Shown here piece by piece: positions 44,960 to 54,427 of a stretch of 64,000 nt of DNA. Position 1 is the stretch's first letter. The number at the start of each line of letters is the position of its first letter. The notes below the pieces were generated by a model. The model did not search any database and was not told the origin of the DNA. It saw only the letters and a program-made list of their open reading frames with translations. The stretch covers positions 80,902 to 144,901 of the forward strand of contig NZ_AQVD01000004.1 of the NCBI RefSeq assembly GCF_000372425.1. Direction: 5' to 3'. This DNA comes from Streptococcus ferus DSM 20646. Its GTDB lineage: Bacteria; Bacillota; Bacilli; Lactobacillales; Streptococcaceae. Made by a program: the position numbers and the translations under genes.

Positions 44960-45546
44960 CCTATGAAACCTATCTCGGCCTCAGTCGAGAAGAAGTTCTT
45001 GAAAAAGTCAGGGCGGTTATGTCTGAAAAGCGGTTTCAACATGTCTTGGGGGTTGAAAAAGCCTGTGTGGCATTGGCAGAAGCCAATGCTTACGACACTG
45101 AAAAAGCAGGTTTAGCAGGACTTCTGCATGATTATGCCAAAGAATTGTCGGACCAGGACTTTGTAGACTTGATTGATCGGTACAGTCTGGATACTGATTT
45201 GAAAAATTGGGGCAATAATATCTGGCATGGGGTCGTTGGCATTTATAAAATCAAGGAAGATCTGGGTCTAGAAGATCCGGACATTTTGCAGGCGATTGAG
45301 CGTCATACCATCGGCTCTAGCCAGATGTCGACCTTGGATAAGATTGTTTATGTCGCTGATTACATTGAAGATGGCCGTAACTTTCCCGGAGTGGCTGAGG
45401 CTAGAGAAATTGCGAGACATTCACTGAATCGGGCTGTAGCCTATGAAACGGCTTCAACAGTAGCCTACTTGGCGAAGCAAGGAGTTCCTATTTACCCCAG
45501 AACCCTAGAAACCTATAATGCTTATGTCCGTTATTTGAAGGAGTAA
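44956..45546 (+). CDS. yqeK: HD-domain hydrolase YqeK (Ap4A hydrolase type)
   Basis: A 196-residue HD phosphohydrolase. Metal ligands can be placed in FQHVLGVEK (His), LLHDYAKEL (HD), GVVGIYK and IERHTIG, and [11 protein letters not shown]. Family members hydrolyse diadenosine tetraphosphate symmetrically to two ADP. It starts within the nadD stop (ATGA). Confidence 0.93.
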   Translation: MTYETYLGLSREEVLEKVRAVMSEKRFQHVLGVEKACVALAEANAYDTEKAGLAGLLHDYAKELSDQDFVDLIDRYSLDTDLKNWGNNIWHGVVGIYKIKEDLGLEDPDILQAIERHTIGSSQMSTLDKIVYVADYIEDGRNFPGVAEAREIARHSLNRAVAYETASTVAYLAKQGVPIYPRTLETYNAYVRYLKE

Positions 45547-45547
45547 T

Positions 45548-45856
45548 ATGCGAGAAACTGTAACAAAAACCATCGCAGCCAATTTATTTCGTGGCATTGA
45601 AGCCGTAGGCGGCCATTTAGATATTTGCGAGAGTGGTCTCTTGTTTCGACCGCATGGTGTGAATTTTCAGACCCAAGAGGAATTTATTTCTTATGAGCAT
45701 GTTCTTCAGGTTCAACCTTGCATGACTTGGGGCTTCATCCCAAATGGTTTGAAGGTGGTGACGCAACAAACGTCGTACCACTTTGTAGTATGGCGACGCA
45801 AGCACATCGCGGCGGCTATAATGACGCAATTACAAAAATTTAAGGAGAATCTATGA
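45548..45856 (+). CDS. GRAM/PH-like domain protein
   Basis: A 102-residue soluble protein. The pattern GGHLDICESGLLFRPHGVNF, ISYEHVLQV, WGFIPNGLKV and YHFVVWRRKH resembles a small GRAM-type PH-like fold: a target-membrane or lipid-binding strand set. No catalytic motif. It is in the translationally tight cluster (1 bp after yqeK, 4-bp overlap with the next gene), so a role linked to its neighbours is possible but unknown. Confidence 0.75.
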   Translation: MRETVTKTIAANLFRGIEAVGGHLDICESGLLFRPHGVNFQTQEEFISYEHVLQVQPCMTWGFIPNGLKVVTQQTSYHFVVWRRKHIAAAIMTQLQKFKENL

Positions 45857-46368
45857 ACATAGGCCTTCTAGCTATCGATATCCAAAATCTGATGGTGGAA
45901 GAGAAACCTTATGCGATTGAAGAGCGCTTGCAATTGTGGCGGGATAGCCTTGCTAAGGCGCGTCAAGTGGGAGTAGAGGTGATCCATGTCCGTCACCGCA
46001 GTGAGGAGTTAGTCGAAGGAAGCCCAGCGTGGCAAATTCATGAGTCGGTGGCTCCTTTGGCTGGCGAGGTCATTATTGACAAAACATACAATAGTGCCTT
46101 TAAGGAAACGGAGCTACAAGCTTATCTTGATGAGCAAGGGATTGAGCAGTTGATTATCATGGGCATGTCGACCAATTTCTGTATTGACACGACCATCAAG
46201 GTGGCCTATGAATTAGGCTACCAACTGGCGGTCATTCAGGATGGAACAACAACCGGATTTTCTGGGAAAGTTGATCTAAAAGGTCTGATTGACCAGTATG
46301 AAACCATCTGGTCTTGGAATTTTGCTCAAGTTGATACATTAGCACATATTTTAGAGAGGATTAAATGA
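45853..46368 (+). CDS. Isochorismatase-family cysteine hydrolase
   Basis: A 171-residue protein with the triad pattern: Asp in [10 protein letters not shown], Lys in [11 protein letters not shown], Cys in [15 protein letters not shown]. It lacks the metal-site signature of nicotinamidases seen in the gene at 27622, so its substrate is unclear. Overlaps its neighbours on both sides by 4 bp. Confidence 0.85.
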   Translation: MNIGLLAIDIQNLMVEEKPYAIEERLQLWRDSLAKARQVGVEVIHVRHRSEELVEGSPAWQIHESVAPLAGEVIIDKTYNSAFKETELQAYLDEQGIEQLIIMGMSTNFCIDTTIKVAYELGYQLAVIQDGTTTGFSGKVDLKGLIDQYETIWSWNFAQVDTLAHILERIK

Positions 46369-46718
46369 CAGAAAAAGAATTATTAGAGTTAGTTGTGACA
46401 GCTGCCGATGAAAAGCGGGCTGAGGATATTGTGATTATGGACTTACAAGGTCTGACCACCTTGGCAGATTATTTTGTGGTCATGCATGCCAGCAACAGCC
46501 GTCAATTAGATGCTATTGCAGAAAATATCCGTGAAAAAGTAGCGGCAGCTGGAGGCGATGCCAGTCATGTGGAAGGTGATTCGAAAGGGGGCTGGGTGCT
46601 GTTGGATCTAAACAGCCTTGTTGTCCATGTTTTCTCAGAAGATGAACGCCTGTATTACAACCTTGAGAAACTGTGGCATGAAGCGCCGCTTGTGGATGCC
46701 TCAGCCTATTTGGGATAA
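46365..46718 (+). CDS. rsfS: Ribosomal silencing factor RsfS
   Basis: A 117-residue protein that binds L14 on the 50S subunit and blocks joining with 30S under starvation. Typical motifs: [32 protein letters not shown], and [15 protein letters not shown] followed by [19 protein letters not shown]. It closes the yqeG-led cluster and is followed by a terminator. Confidence 0.96.
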   Translation: MTEKELLELVVTAADEKRAEDIVIMDLQGLTTLADYFVVMHASNSRQLDAIAENIREKVAAAGGDASHVEGDSKGGWVLLDLNSLVVHVFSEDERLYYNLEKLWHEAPLVDASAYLG

Positions 46719-46721
46719 AAA

Positions 46722-46747
46722 CAGCCTTGCCGAACGGCAAGGTTTTT
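46722..46747 (+). terminator. Terminator after rsfS
   Basis: AACAGCCTTGCC with GGCAAGGTTTTT around GAAC; the 7-bp core GCCTTGCC/GGCAAGGT is followed by T. Confidence 0.8.
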
Positions 46748-46792
46748 GAAAATCATAAGAAAGGATGGAAGGCAAGCTAAGTAAGCCTTCTC

Positions 46793-46912
46793 TGATAGTT
46801 GCTATTATGGTGAAAAGATATACGATAAAGGGAAACCAAACGTCTCAGGATTTCGGGTTAAGGCTGGAACCGCAAAGTGGTTCGCTTAATCTCAGCACTT
46901 AAAGCACTATCA
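46793..46912 (+). promoter_or_regulatory. Structured leader upstream of yqeM
   Basis: The region closes on itself: TGATAGT-T-GC (46793-46802) pairs with GCACTATCA (46904-46912). Inside, GGGTTAAG (46855-46862) pairs with CTTAATC (46885-46891), enclosing GAACCGC (46867-46873) with GTGGTTC (46877-46883) and loop AAA. This 120-nt fold ends 11 bp before the yqeM start. No known riboswitch motif recognised. Confidence 0.5.
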
Positions 46913-46923
46913 AAAAATAAAAG

Positions 46924-47661
46924 ATGAAAAACTATCAGAAATTTGCTGCCGTCTACGACAGCATTATGGACGACTCCCTCTATGATCAATGGACAGATTT
47001 TTCGCTCCGCCATTTTCCCAAAAAGAAAAAGGCTAAACTCTTAGAGTTGGCCTGCGGAACGGGGATTCAGTCTATTCGTTTCAAGCAGACGGGCTTTGAT
47101 GTGACAGGTTTGGATTTGAGCCAAGATATGCTTGATTTGGCAGCCAAACGGGCAAAAACAGTCCATGTGGATATTCCCTTTGTTCAGGGGAATATGCTGG
47201 ATTTGTCGTCGGTCGGGACCTTTGATTATGTGACTTGTTATTCGGATTCCATCTGTTATATGGAAGATGAGGTCGAGGTGGGAGATGTCTTCAAGCAGGT
47301 CTACGACCACCTCAACGAAGGCGGCATATTTATCTTTGATGTCCATTCCACCTATCAGACAGACGAAGTCTTTCCGGGCTATTCCTACCATGAAAATGCA
47401 GAAGACTTTGCCATGGTCTGGGACACTTACGAGGACGAAGCACCCCATTCGGTGGTGCATGAATTAACTTTTTTCATCCAAGACGAAGACGGTCGCTTTA
47501 CCCGCTATGATGAGATTCACGAAGAACGCACATACGACCTCTTGACCTACGATATCTTACTGGAGCAGGCAGGCTTTAAGAATGTCAAAGTCTACGCGGA
47601 TTTTGAGGATAAGGAACCTAGGGATACAAGCAGGAGATGGTTTTTTGTTTGTGAGAAATAG
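46924..47661 (+). CDS. yqeM: Class I SAM-dependent methyltransferase YqeM
   Basis: A 245-residue methyltransferase. SAM-binding motif I KLLELACGTGIQS, motif II VTGLDLSQDMLDLA, and FDYVTCYSDSICYM are seen. Substrate unknown. In many Firmicutes yqeM follows rsfS and precedes tmcAL; here a structured leader precedes it and a helicase gene separates it from tmcAL. No clear Shine-Dalgarno sequence is present before ATG 46924. Confidence 0.88.
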   Translation: MKNYQKFAAVYDSIMDDSLYDQWTDFSLRHFPKKKKAKLLELACGTGIQSIRFKQTGFDVTGLDLSQDMLDLAAKRAKTVHVDIPFVQGNMLDLSSVGTFDYVTCYSDSICYMEDEVEVGDVFKQVYDHLNEGGIFIFDVHSTYQTDEVFPGYSYHENAEDFAMVWDTYEDEAPHSVVHELTFFIQDEDGRFTRYDEIHEERTYDLLTYDILLEQAGFKNVKVYADFEDKEPRDTSRRWFFVCEK

Positions 47662-47676
47662 AGGAAGTGAAGGAAT

Positions 47677-47687
47677 GCTGAAGATAT
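47677..47687. repeat. Left arm of an 11-bp inverted repeat flanking the helicase gene
   Basis: GCTGAAGATAT; its exact reverse complement is at 50421-50431, immediately after the helicase gene. The arm overlaps the helicase start codon (ATG 47686). Confidence 0.55.
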
Positions 47688-50418
47688 GGATGAACTAATT
47701 TTCATAAAAAAGAAAAACGAGACAAGCGAAGTCTTAAGCTATCAATCAGAATCGACAGATAAAGTTAGAGTTCGATTTCAAAGTGGTAAAGAGTATTTAT
47801 ATAAAAAAGAAAATGTAAAAATTTATCATTACTCAGAAGAACTTCCTGTAAACAATTACCAATATCGTAGATTAGGACAAGAGCCTTACACAAATGTTGT
47901 ATCAGTTAAGAAGTATTCTTGTGCGGATGAAGTTAAAATTATGATTTGCTTTAAAAATGGTAACCATAGTATTATAGACTCTGATAACTTAGAAATTGAA
48001 GAATCTGTCTTTCTTAACGAGCAATCGCATAATATTTTTTCTTATTTAGAAAAACTCGCTGATTTAAATGAGCTTCGGGGTGAAGATGGCAGCTCTTTAT
48101 TAAGTAGGAATTATGCTAAAGTAGATTTCATATCAAAAAAGACCGTCTTGACTCGCTTCCTATTACCCAACCCTTCAAAAGAAAATTCCCAATTAGCTGA
48201 CACGGAACTGATTTTTCCCTTTGGTTGTAATAATAGCCAATTTGCAGCAACGAAGTCTGCAATGGAAAATCAAATCAGTCTTATTCAGGGACCACCAGGT
48301 ACAGGAAAAACTCAGACTATTTTGAATATCTTGTCGAATATCCTTTATAGGGGGCAGACAGCTCTTGTGGTGTCAAATAATAATTCTGCTATTGCCAATA
48401 TTTCGGAAAAACTAGCCCAGCCAGAGATAGCTTTAGATTTTCTAACAGCTACTTTAGGAAGTCGAGAAAATAAGGAGCTATTTCTAAGTAACCAATCTAC
48501 CATTTTACCTGATTATCTTCCAGAATTTTCTAAAGATATCAGCAAGGACGTTGATATAAATAATTTAATTAAAATTTTCAGTATTAAGGAGCAAGAAGCC
48601 GATATTAAGTCAGAACTAGCGCTTATTGAGACAGAGTACAAACATTTTCAAGACTACATATCAGAGCAAAACATTTTAGAGGCAGACTTATCGAATCTAT
48701 CTTCAAGGAAATTTTTAGAACTGTTGTTGGATTGTGAGAATCTTTTTGAACATCATAAAAAAGTCGGTTTCATATTTAAATTGAAAAGTTTATTTAAATA
48801 TCGAATTAAAGATTTTACTTTTTATGATCAGAATCCCATGTTGTTAGCTACAACAATTCAAAAAAATTTTTACGAATCCAGAATATTGGAACTAAGGAAG
48901 ACATTATCTAAACTAAAATGTCAATATCAAAGATTATCGGGCAATGATATAATGATGAAAATGGAGTCGTATTCAAAAGCAGCTTTAAAATATAAATTGT
49001 CACAAAGATTCATCCCGAGCGGTAAACGGAAATTATTTAAAAATGAAGATTTTGATACTCTAAAATCTTCAAATGATTTTTTGCGTGAATATCCTATTGT
49101 TTTGAGTACAACTTTTTCAGCTAAAAATTGTTTGAATAAGTCTGTTTTATATGATTATTTGATTATAGATGAAGCTTCTCAAGTAGATATTGCTACTGGT
49201 GCCTTAGCATTATCTTGTGCTAAAAACGTAGTGGTTGTAGGGGATCTTCAGCAACTGCCTAATATTGTAACAAAAGAAATTGGAGAGAAAGCAGAACGTC
49301 TTAGGAAAGACAGTAAGATAAAGCCATCTTATAGTTTTGAAAAGAATTTTTTAGAGGTAATGACCGAATTATTTCCTGATGAGCCACAAACTTTATTAAG
49401 AGAGCACTATCGCTGTCATCCTAAAATTATTCAGTTTTGTAACCACAAATTTTACGATGGTCAATTGCATATCATGACAGAAGATAAAGGTGAAGAAGAT
49501 GTCCTGCTTGCTTACAAGTCTGTGAAAGGAAACCATGCAAGGAACCATACTAATCAGCGAGAAGTTGATATCATCAAGCAAGAAGTTATACAGCACTACC
49601 ACTTGAATGAAGACAAGACAGGTATTATTGCACCTTATCGTAATCAAGTTAACTTATTACAAGAGCAAGTAGGAACATTTGTAAGCGATACTGTACATAA
49701 ATTTCAAGGTCGTGAATATGATACAATGATTGTTTCAACAGTAGATAACCAGATAACACGCTTTACTGATGATGCACATTTATTAAACGTTGCTGTCTCC
49801 AGAGCGAAAGAGCAACTTATCATGGTAACTTCTGGAAACCAACAGAGACCTGATAAAAATATAAGTGACTTGATGGGTTATATTTCCTATCAAAATTGTG
49901 ATATTAAGCAGAGCCAGATTCGCTCAGTGTTTGATTACCTCTATAAACAGTATGAAAAACGGCGAGAAGAGTATTTTAAAAATAAGCAAAGACATTCTGA
50001 GTATGATTCAGAAAACTTAATGCATGAGTTAATCAAAGAAATTTTGCTCTCTTATCCTGATTTAGATGTTGTCACACAATATCGTTTACGACACCTTATA
50101 AGAGATGTTTCATTATTAACAGATGCAGAGAAGACTTTTGCTAATCAAAGTCGAACAAGTTTAGATTTTTTAATATTTAATAAAATAACCAGAGTTCCGG
50201 TCTTGGCTATTGAGGTAGATGGTTATCGATACCATCATCACCCAGATCAAATCAGGCGTGACACTTTGAAAAATAGTATTTTACAAAAGTATCATATTCC
50301 TCTTTTGAGATTACCAACAAACGGTAGTCGTGAAAAAGATCAATTAGTATCAGCACTATCTGATTATGAACAAACGAATAGGATTATCTTATCAGAAGGT
50401 ATTGTAGACTCCATTTAA
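47686..50418 (+). CDS. SF1 (UPF1/DNA2-like) helicase with C-terminal PD-(D/E)XK nuclease
   Basis: A 910-residue protein. N-terminal region of about 190 residues of unknown type, then AAA_11/AAA_12 helicase domains: Walker [12 protein letters not shown] (202-209), DEAS box near 495, [19 protein letters not shown], and [13 protein letters not shown] with AVSRAKEQL. The C-terminus (about 790-900) resembles DUF2726/DUF559 nucleases: SLDFLIF then [14 protein letters not shown] and LLRLPT. It is AT-rich against its neighbours and sits between yqeM and tmcAL, which are adjacent elsewhere. A stand-alone phage-defence or DNA-uptake role is plausible; function unproven. Confidence 0.85.
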   Translation: MDELIFIKKKNETSEVLSYQSESTDKVRVRFQSGKEYLYKKENVKIYHYSEELPVNNYQYRRLGQEPYTNVVSVKKYSCADEVKIMICFKNGNHSIIDSDNLEIEESVFLNEQSHNIFSYLEKLADLNELRGEDGSSLLSRNYAKVDFISKKTVLTRFLLPNPSKENSQLADTELIFPFGCNNSQFAATKSAMENQISLIQGPPGTGKTQTILNILSNILYRGQTALVVSNNNSAIANISEKLAQPEIALDFLTATLGSRENKELFLSNQSTILPDYLPEFSKDISKDVDINNLIKIFSIKEQEADIKSELALIETEYKHFQDYISEQNILEADLSNLSSRKFLELLLDCENLFEHHKKVGFIFKLKSLFKYRIKDFTFYDQNPMLLATTIQKNFYESRILELRKTLSKLKCQYQRLSGNDIMMKMESYSKAALKYKLSQRFIPSGKRKLFKNEDFDTLKSSNDFLREYPIVLSTTFSAKNCLNKSVLYDYLIIDEASQVDIATGALALSCAKNVVVVGDLQQLPNIVTKEIGEKAERLRKDSKIKPSYSFEKNFLEVMTELFPDEPQTLLREHYRCHPKIIQFCNHKFYDGQLHIMTEDKGEEDVLLAYKSVKGNHARNHTNQREVDIIKQEVIQHYHLNEDKTGIIAPYRNQVNLLQEQVGTFVSDTVHKFQGREYDTMIVSTVDNQITRFTDDAHLLNVAVSRAKEQLIMVTSGNQQRPDKNISDLMGYISYQNCDIKQSQIRSVFDYLYKQYEKRREEYFKNKQRHSEYDSENLMHELIKEILLSYPDLDVVTQYRLRHLIRDVSLLTDAEKTFANQSRTSLDFLIFNKITRVPVLAIEVDGYRYHHHPDQIRRDTLKNSILQKYHIPLLRLPTNGSREKDQLVSALSDYEQTNRIILSEGIVDSI

Positions 50419-50420
50419 CA

Positions 50421-50431
50421 ATATCTTCAGC
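50421..50431. repeat. Right arm of the 11-bp inverted repeat flanking the helicase gene
   Basis: ATATCTTCAGC, complementary to 47677-47687. It begins 3 bp after the helicase stop codon. Confidence 0.55.
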
Positions 50432-50456
50432 GATACATATCTTTAAGGAGACCCCC

Positions 50457-51560
50457 ATGACCATCACAGGCATCATCGCCGAATTTAACCCCTTTCATAA
50501 TGGGCACAAATATCTTTTGAATCAAGCTAACGGTCTCAAAATTGTGGCCATGTCTGGCAATTTTGTCCAGCGTGGCGAGCCGGCTATCATTGACAAGTGG
50601 ACGCGGGCGCAAATGGCGCTGGCAAACGGTGCTGACCTTGTCGTTGAATTGCCCTTTTTAGTGGCAGTTCAGTCGGCCGATTACTTTGCTCAGGGGGCCA
50701 TGGACATTTTGCGTAAGCTGGGCATAGATACCCTTGCTTTCGGCACGGAAGAAGTCCTTGATTACCAGCGTTTATCAGCCCTTTATGGCAAAAAAGCAGA
50801 GCAGATGACAGCTTTTCTTTCGACACTACCTGAGGAGCTCAGCTATCCCCAAAAAACACAGCTCATGTGGGAAACTTTTGCAGGTATTGACTTTACCGGT
50901 GATACGCCCAACCATATTTTGGGCTTGGCCTACGCCAAAGCTTGTGCAGGAAAAGACATCAAACTGACTCCTGTTCAGCGTCAGGGAGCAGCCTACCATT
51001 CCGAAGAAAAAGAAAGGCTTTACGCTTCCGCAACCAGTCTGCGCCATCATAGACAAGATAAAAGTTTTGTGGCTAAAGGCATGCCTAACCCCGACCTGTT
51101 TCAAGCGAGTCCGCAAGTGACTTGGGCTGACTATTTTCAACTTCTGAAATATCATATTGCGACCCAGCCAGACCTGACACAAGTCTTTCAGGTCAACGAA
51201 GAATTGGCTGCCCGCATCAAAAAAGCCATCCGGCAGGTGACCGATATTGATCAGTTGGTAGAAGCTGTCGCCACCAAGCGCTATACCAAAGCGCGCGTGC
51301 GCCGCATCCTGACTTATATCCTAGTCAATGCGCGTGAAGCTGACCTGCCAAAAGGTGTCCATGTCCTTGGTTTTACGGAGAAAGGACGTCAGCATCTCTC
51401 CCGCATCAAAGACAAGACCCGACTGATCTCCCGTATAGGCTCGCAGCCATGGGACACCTTAACCCAGCAAGCCGACCAGGTCTATCAACTCGGAAACCCA
51501 GAAATCCTTGAACAGACCTGGGGACGAGTGCCCATCACTATTGAAAAAGAGGTTCAGTAA
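50457..51560 (+). CDS. tmcAL: tRNA(Met) cytidine acetate ligase (YlbM)
   Basis: A 367-residue enzyme that uses ATP and acetate to acetylate the wobble cytidine of elongator tRNA-Met. The nucleotidyltransferase-like N-terminus has [17 protein letters not shown] with the HxxH-like motif, followed by [13 protein letters not shown] and DLVVELPF. Length is usual. It starts after TTAAGGAGA. A terminator overlaps its stop. Confidence 0.93.
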   Translation: MTITGIIAEFNPFHNGHKYLLNQANGLKIVAMSGNFVQRGEPAIIDKWTRAQMALANGADLVVELPFLVAVQSADYFAQGAMDILRKLGIDTLAFGTEEVLDYQRLSALYGKKAEQMTAFLSTLPEELSYPQKTQLMWETFAGIDFTGDTPNHILGLAYAKACAGKDIKLTPVQRQGAAYHSEEKERLYASATSLRHHRQDKSFVAKGMPNPDLFQASPQVTWADYFQLLKYHIATQPDLTQVFQVNEELAARIKKAIRQVTDIDQLVEAVATKRYTKARVRRILTYILVNAREADLPKGVHVLGFTEKGRQHLSRIKDKTRLISRIGSQPWDTLTQQADQVYQLGNPEILEQTWGRVPITIEKEVQ

Positions 51561-51578
51561 GAAATGCTGAACTTTTTT
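51552..51578 (+). terminator. tmcAL terminator
   Basis: GTTCAG and CTGAAC form a 6-bp stem straddling the stop codon, followed by T6. Confidence 0.75.
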
Positions 51579-51764
51579 GTGTTCAACTACAAAAAATGAA
51601 AAAATAAAAGTTTTTGTAATGGAGTACGAAAAGTGCTCTTTGTTTTAATAAAAGGTAGGTTAATTTTGTTTAAATACATAAGCACTTTCTAAGTCATCAC
51701 TAGGCAAAGGCATGTTTAGTAGGAAATTACTTGTGGAAGATACTGACTAATGATAGACAAATCA

Positions 51765-51773
51765 TGGTATAAT
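51765..51773 (+). promoter_or_regulatory. Extended -10 promoter of the abiG operon
   Basis: TGG-TATAAT (51765-51773) is an extended -10 element; no good -35 lies upstream. It is 52 bp before the abiGi start. Confidence 0.65.
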
Positions 51774-51825
51774 GATAAGCAAACGGATAAAGGTTTTCAA
51801 GAAGTAAACTTTGGAAGAGAATTTA

Positions 51826-52722
51826 ATGTCAGAAAAAAGAAATTATCAAGCTAAAAAAATATTAGATCATGTTGAAACTAATCACTCAAAAATAACAGCT
51901 AATGCACTATTTAATTTTATGAAAGAGTACTCTTTTTTAGAAAACATTTTGCTAAATATGTCAATATCTCCCCGATACTACCCTGAAGATATTAGTTATT
52001 TAAAATTAAAATATAATTCGAAAGACTTAACTGAGTGGTATATTCCTATGACTTGCTTTTGTGATATACCATTGCATCAAATCAGCTATCATGCGGAGGG
52101 AAATCCATTGTCTCCTGAGGACAAAGGGTATGGTAAATTTTCAATAGCATTTCATAAAAATTTTGGTATCAAAAAAGGAATCCAACCAATTCACTATTTA
52201 AATGAAGAATCTATTAATGTTGAGGAACTAACCAATGCAATGAATTTATTGTTAAGTCAAGATATTGAAGGGTCAAGTAAAGGCTCTAAAATTAATGATA
52301 TTTTGACAAATTTTATTTTTGAATATATTAGAATCATCAAGCCCTACTATGGTCAGATGAAGCGCAGGGATAAAGATGGGAATATCCAAGAAATAAACAA
52401 GAATTTTCAAGATGAGCATGAGTGGCGGTATATACCCAAACTAGAACCAAGTGAACTTCCGTTAATGTTAATTGATGATGAGGATATTCTTGCAGAAAAA
52501 GCAAATAATTTTTATACCGATAGTATACCGTTTACGACTAAGGGAGTGTTGAGTTTTGATGTTGATGATGTAAGATATATATTTGTTGATACTGTCCAAA
52601 ATAGAAATAAATTAATAAAATTTATTAGAGGGAAGCGAAAAGAAAGACGACTTTCTCCTGAAGAAAAGGATATTCTAATCTCTAAAGTAATGGTATATGA
52701 TGAATTAAAGGAGGATTGGTGA
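51826..52722 (+). CDS. abiGi: AbiGi-family abortive infection protein (putative antitoxin)
   Basis: A 298-residue soluble protein. Segments matching the AbiGi family are CFCDIPLHQISYHAEG (77-92), GYGKFSIAFHKNFGI (101-115), KPYYGQ (172-177) and FQDEHEWRYIPK (194-205), the last typical of the family. AbiG of Lactococcus plasmid pCI750 is a two-gene phage exclusion system with AbiGi and AbiGii. The start is ATG 51826, six bases after GGAAGAG. Its TGA stop shares an A with the abiGii start. Very AT-rich, so probably acquired. Antitoxin status is from family annotation, not shown. Confidence 0.8.
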   Translation: MSEKRNYQAKKILDHVETNHSKITANALFNFMKEYSFLENILLNMSISPRYYPEDISYLKLKYNSKDLTEWYIPMTCFCDIPLHQISYHAEGNPLSPEDKGYGKFSIAFHKNFGIKKGIQPIHYLNEESINVEELTNAMNLLLSQDIEGSSKGSKINDILTNFIFEYIRIIKPYYGQMKRRDKDGNIQEINKNFQDEHEWRYIPKLEPSELPLMLIDDEDILAEKANNFYTDSIPFTTKGVLSFDVDDVRYIFVDTVQNRNKLIKFIRGKRKERRLSPEEKDILISKVMVYDELKEDW

Positions 52723-53924
52723 TGGCGGTTTCAAAGTTTAACTCCGTCTTTTCTAAAAAGAATTCCAAAACAATTAAAGCACCAAGCGCTCTAAAAAAGA
52801 AATTAAATTTGAATGCCCCTAAAGGATATTCTTATGAATTGATGGAAGGAACTGAGGATATGTATGTCCTGCGATCAAAAAAAGATCGTAAGGAAAATAG
52901 TTTTCAAGTCAGGATTAAGTTCCCATTGGAATTTGAAGGAATGAAAATACAGAACATTAATGAATTAGTTGAAGCTATGTATAGGACTCAAAAAGCATTT
53001 AATTTAGATGAACCGCTTCAAAATGATCCTCCTACAATCATTCATTTAGGTAGCTCTGGTGTAACAAAACAGACTATGTATCCAGTAGAAAGGTTTCCTG
53101 AGCTAGAACCGTTAGAAATAAAAGTTGGTGAACTGGAAGTCTCTTTACCTATTGAAAGAGTCCCGTATCCAAGTTTAACAGAAAGAAAAATTGTCTCTGA
53201 TAGAAATCATTTGATTGATTTAGAGCTAGTATTAAATGAAAAATCAGGTGAAATACATTTAGAAGTTAGTCTTAACTATGAGAATTTAATAACTTTAAAT
53301 AGTTATTTCAACAATATAGATATTATTCGCTCCTTCTTTAAGTCTGGTATAGAAATATTTAACAAATCATTGAAACCAAATAAGGCAAAAATTGAGGTAT
53401 TTGAAAAAAATCATAATTTTTTAGAAGCACTTAAGCAAATTCAAGATTATTTTTCTGTTTCATTCGATTTTCCACAGAAAATAGATAATGATGATATCTA
53501 TTTTACAAAGATACTATTTGAATCTTTTGTAAATAGAAGAATGGTATCAATTAAAAATAAAAATCAGATTAGTTTTTCATTTGACAAAGAGAAATTCAAT
53601 TCATCCGAACATAGTTTGGAAAAAGGAGCTAAACTAGGTGTTATTATTCCGGGAGAATTGACATTACAGATATTTGGTGCTGAACTAGAATTTTTGGAAT
53701 ATAGTATTTACCCAAATATGATTTTTAAAAATATAGTTGATGACAAGCAAGATGAATTACAAGTGATATTTGAACTTCCTGAGGGTAGCAGACATTTTGT
53801 GATGTATTCATTAGATTCTAGGGACGATTTTGACATGTCAGCAAAAGGTCAAGAACTATTCAAATTAACAGATAATGCTATTGCTATTGAAAATATTGAT
53901 TTTTCGATATTGGGTGAAAAATAA
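52722..53924 (+). CDS. abiGii: AbiGii-family abortive infection protein (putative toxin)
   Basis: A 400-residue protein, close to the length I recall for lactococcal AbiGii (about 397). No transmembrane segment, mostly hydrophilic, with the N-terminus MAVSKFNSVFSKKN. I see no classical catalytic motif. The identification rests on its size, its pairing with abiGi and general family look. The start is ATG 52722, which shares its A with the abiGi stop (TGATG), with AAAGGAGG 7 bp upstream; the upstream TTG/GTG codons are not used in this reading. Translation is coupled to abiGi. Confidence 0.7.
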   Translation: MAVSKFNSVFSKKNSKTIKAPSALKKKLNLNAPKGYSYELMEGTEDMYVLRSKKDRKENSFQVRIKFPLEFEGMKIQNINELVEAMYRTQKAFNLDEPLQNDPPTIIHLGSSGVTKQTMYPVERFPELEPLEIKVGELEVSLPIERVPYPSLTERKIVSDRNHLIDLELVLNEKSGEIHLEVSLNYENLITLNSYFNNIDIIRSFFKSGIEIFNKSLKPNKAKIEVFEKNHNFLEALKQIQDYFSVSFDFPQKIDNDDIYFTKILFESFVNRRMVSIKNKNQISFSFDKEKFNSSEHSLEKGAKLGVIIPGELTLQIFGAELEFLEYSIYPNMIFKNIVDDKQDELQVIFELPEGSRHFVMYSLDSRDDFDMSAKGQELFKLTDNAIAIENIDFSILGEK

Positions 53925-54195
53925 TATTGTCAGTCGTCATCTGAGCACACAAGACAGCTTAGAAAATAAGTTTGAAAACTTTAGTGACTTAACTCCAGAC
54001 GAGCAAGATATTGTCCGTTATATGTATAATTTTGGTGAGAAGATGATGACTAAGAAGGTTGTTGAACTAACAGGGAGAAGTAGACATCATATTGGAAAAG
54101 CTTTGCAACGATTGACTGAAGTTGGTATCTTAAACTGGTATGGAATTAGTAAAAATAATAGAAATCAGTATTGTAATCTTGTTCTTTATAAGTAA
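53914..54195 (+). CDS. Small winged-helix DNA-binding protein (or C-terminal remnant)
   Basis: 93 residues from GTG 53914, overlapping abiGii by 11 bp. The second half is a winged helix: LTPDEQDIVRYMYNFGEK, then KKVVELTGRSRHHIGKALQR and LTEVGILNWYG. Such domains end many AAA/AlbA-type or restriction-linked regulators, so it may be a fragment of one. No Shine-Dalgarno sequence precedes GTG, which leaves translational coupling as the only route. A weak terminator follows at 54228, consistent with this being the last gene of the abiG operon. Confidence 0.5.
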   Translation: MKNNIVSRHLSTQDSLENKFENFSDLTPDEQDIVRYMYNFGEKMMTKKVVELTGRSRHHIGKALQRLTEVGILNWYGISKNNRNQYCNLVLYK

Positions 54196-54227
54196 AATGC
54201 AGTAATCGTATGTGATTAAAATTAACA

Positions 54228-54251
54228 AGAGCAAAACAAAGCTCTATTTTT
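54228..54251 (+). terminator. Weak terminator after the abiG operon
   Basis: AGAGC and GCTCT form a 5-bp stem around AAAACAAA, followed by ATTTTT. Confidence 0.55.
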
Positions 54252-54272
54252 GATGATTTTGGAGGGAAGGAC

Positions 54273-54371
54273 TTGAATGAAAATTTTGATACAATAACAA
54301 TTGGTTATTATAATGAATTTGTTAAAGCTTTGAAAACGAAAGGGAACCTTACTAAGAATTATAATATATAG
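54273..54371 (+). CDS. Short ORF of unknown status
   Basis: 32 codons from TTG with GGAGGGAAGG just upstream, encoding LNENFDTITIGYYN and so on to KNYNI. No family recognised. The good ribosome binding site is the only support. It may be the truncated start of a lost regulator next to the decayed efflux gene behind it. Confidence 0.25.
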   Translation: MNENFDTITIGYYNEFVKALKTKGNLTKNYNI

Positions 54372-54427
54372 CAACAGAGGTAGCGGCTTTGTTGGACGGG
54401 ATTATCATTTCCTTTTAAAAAGAAAAT

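Noticed and set aside
51561..51764. CRISPR array, tRNA or att site in the AT-rich gap before abiG
   Set aside because: No regularly spaced repeat, no cloverleaf and no direct repeat pair was found by eye.
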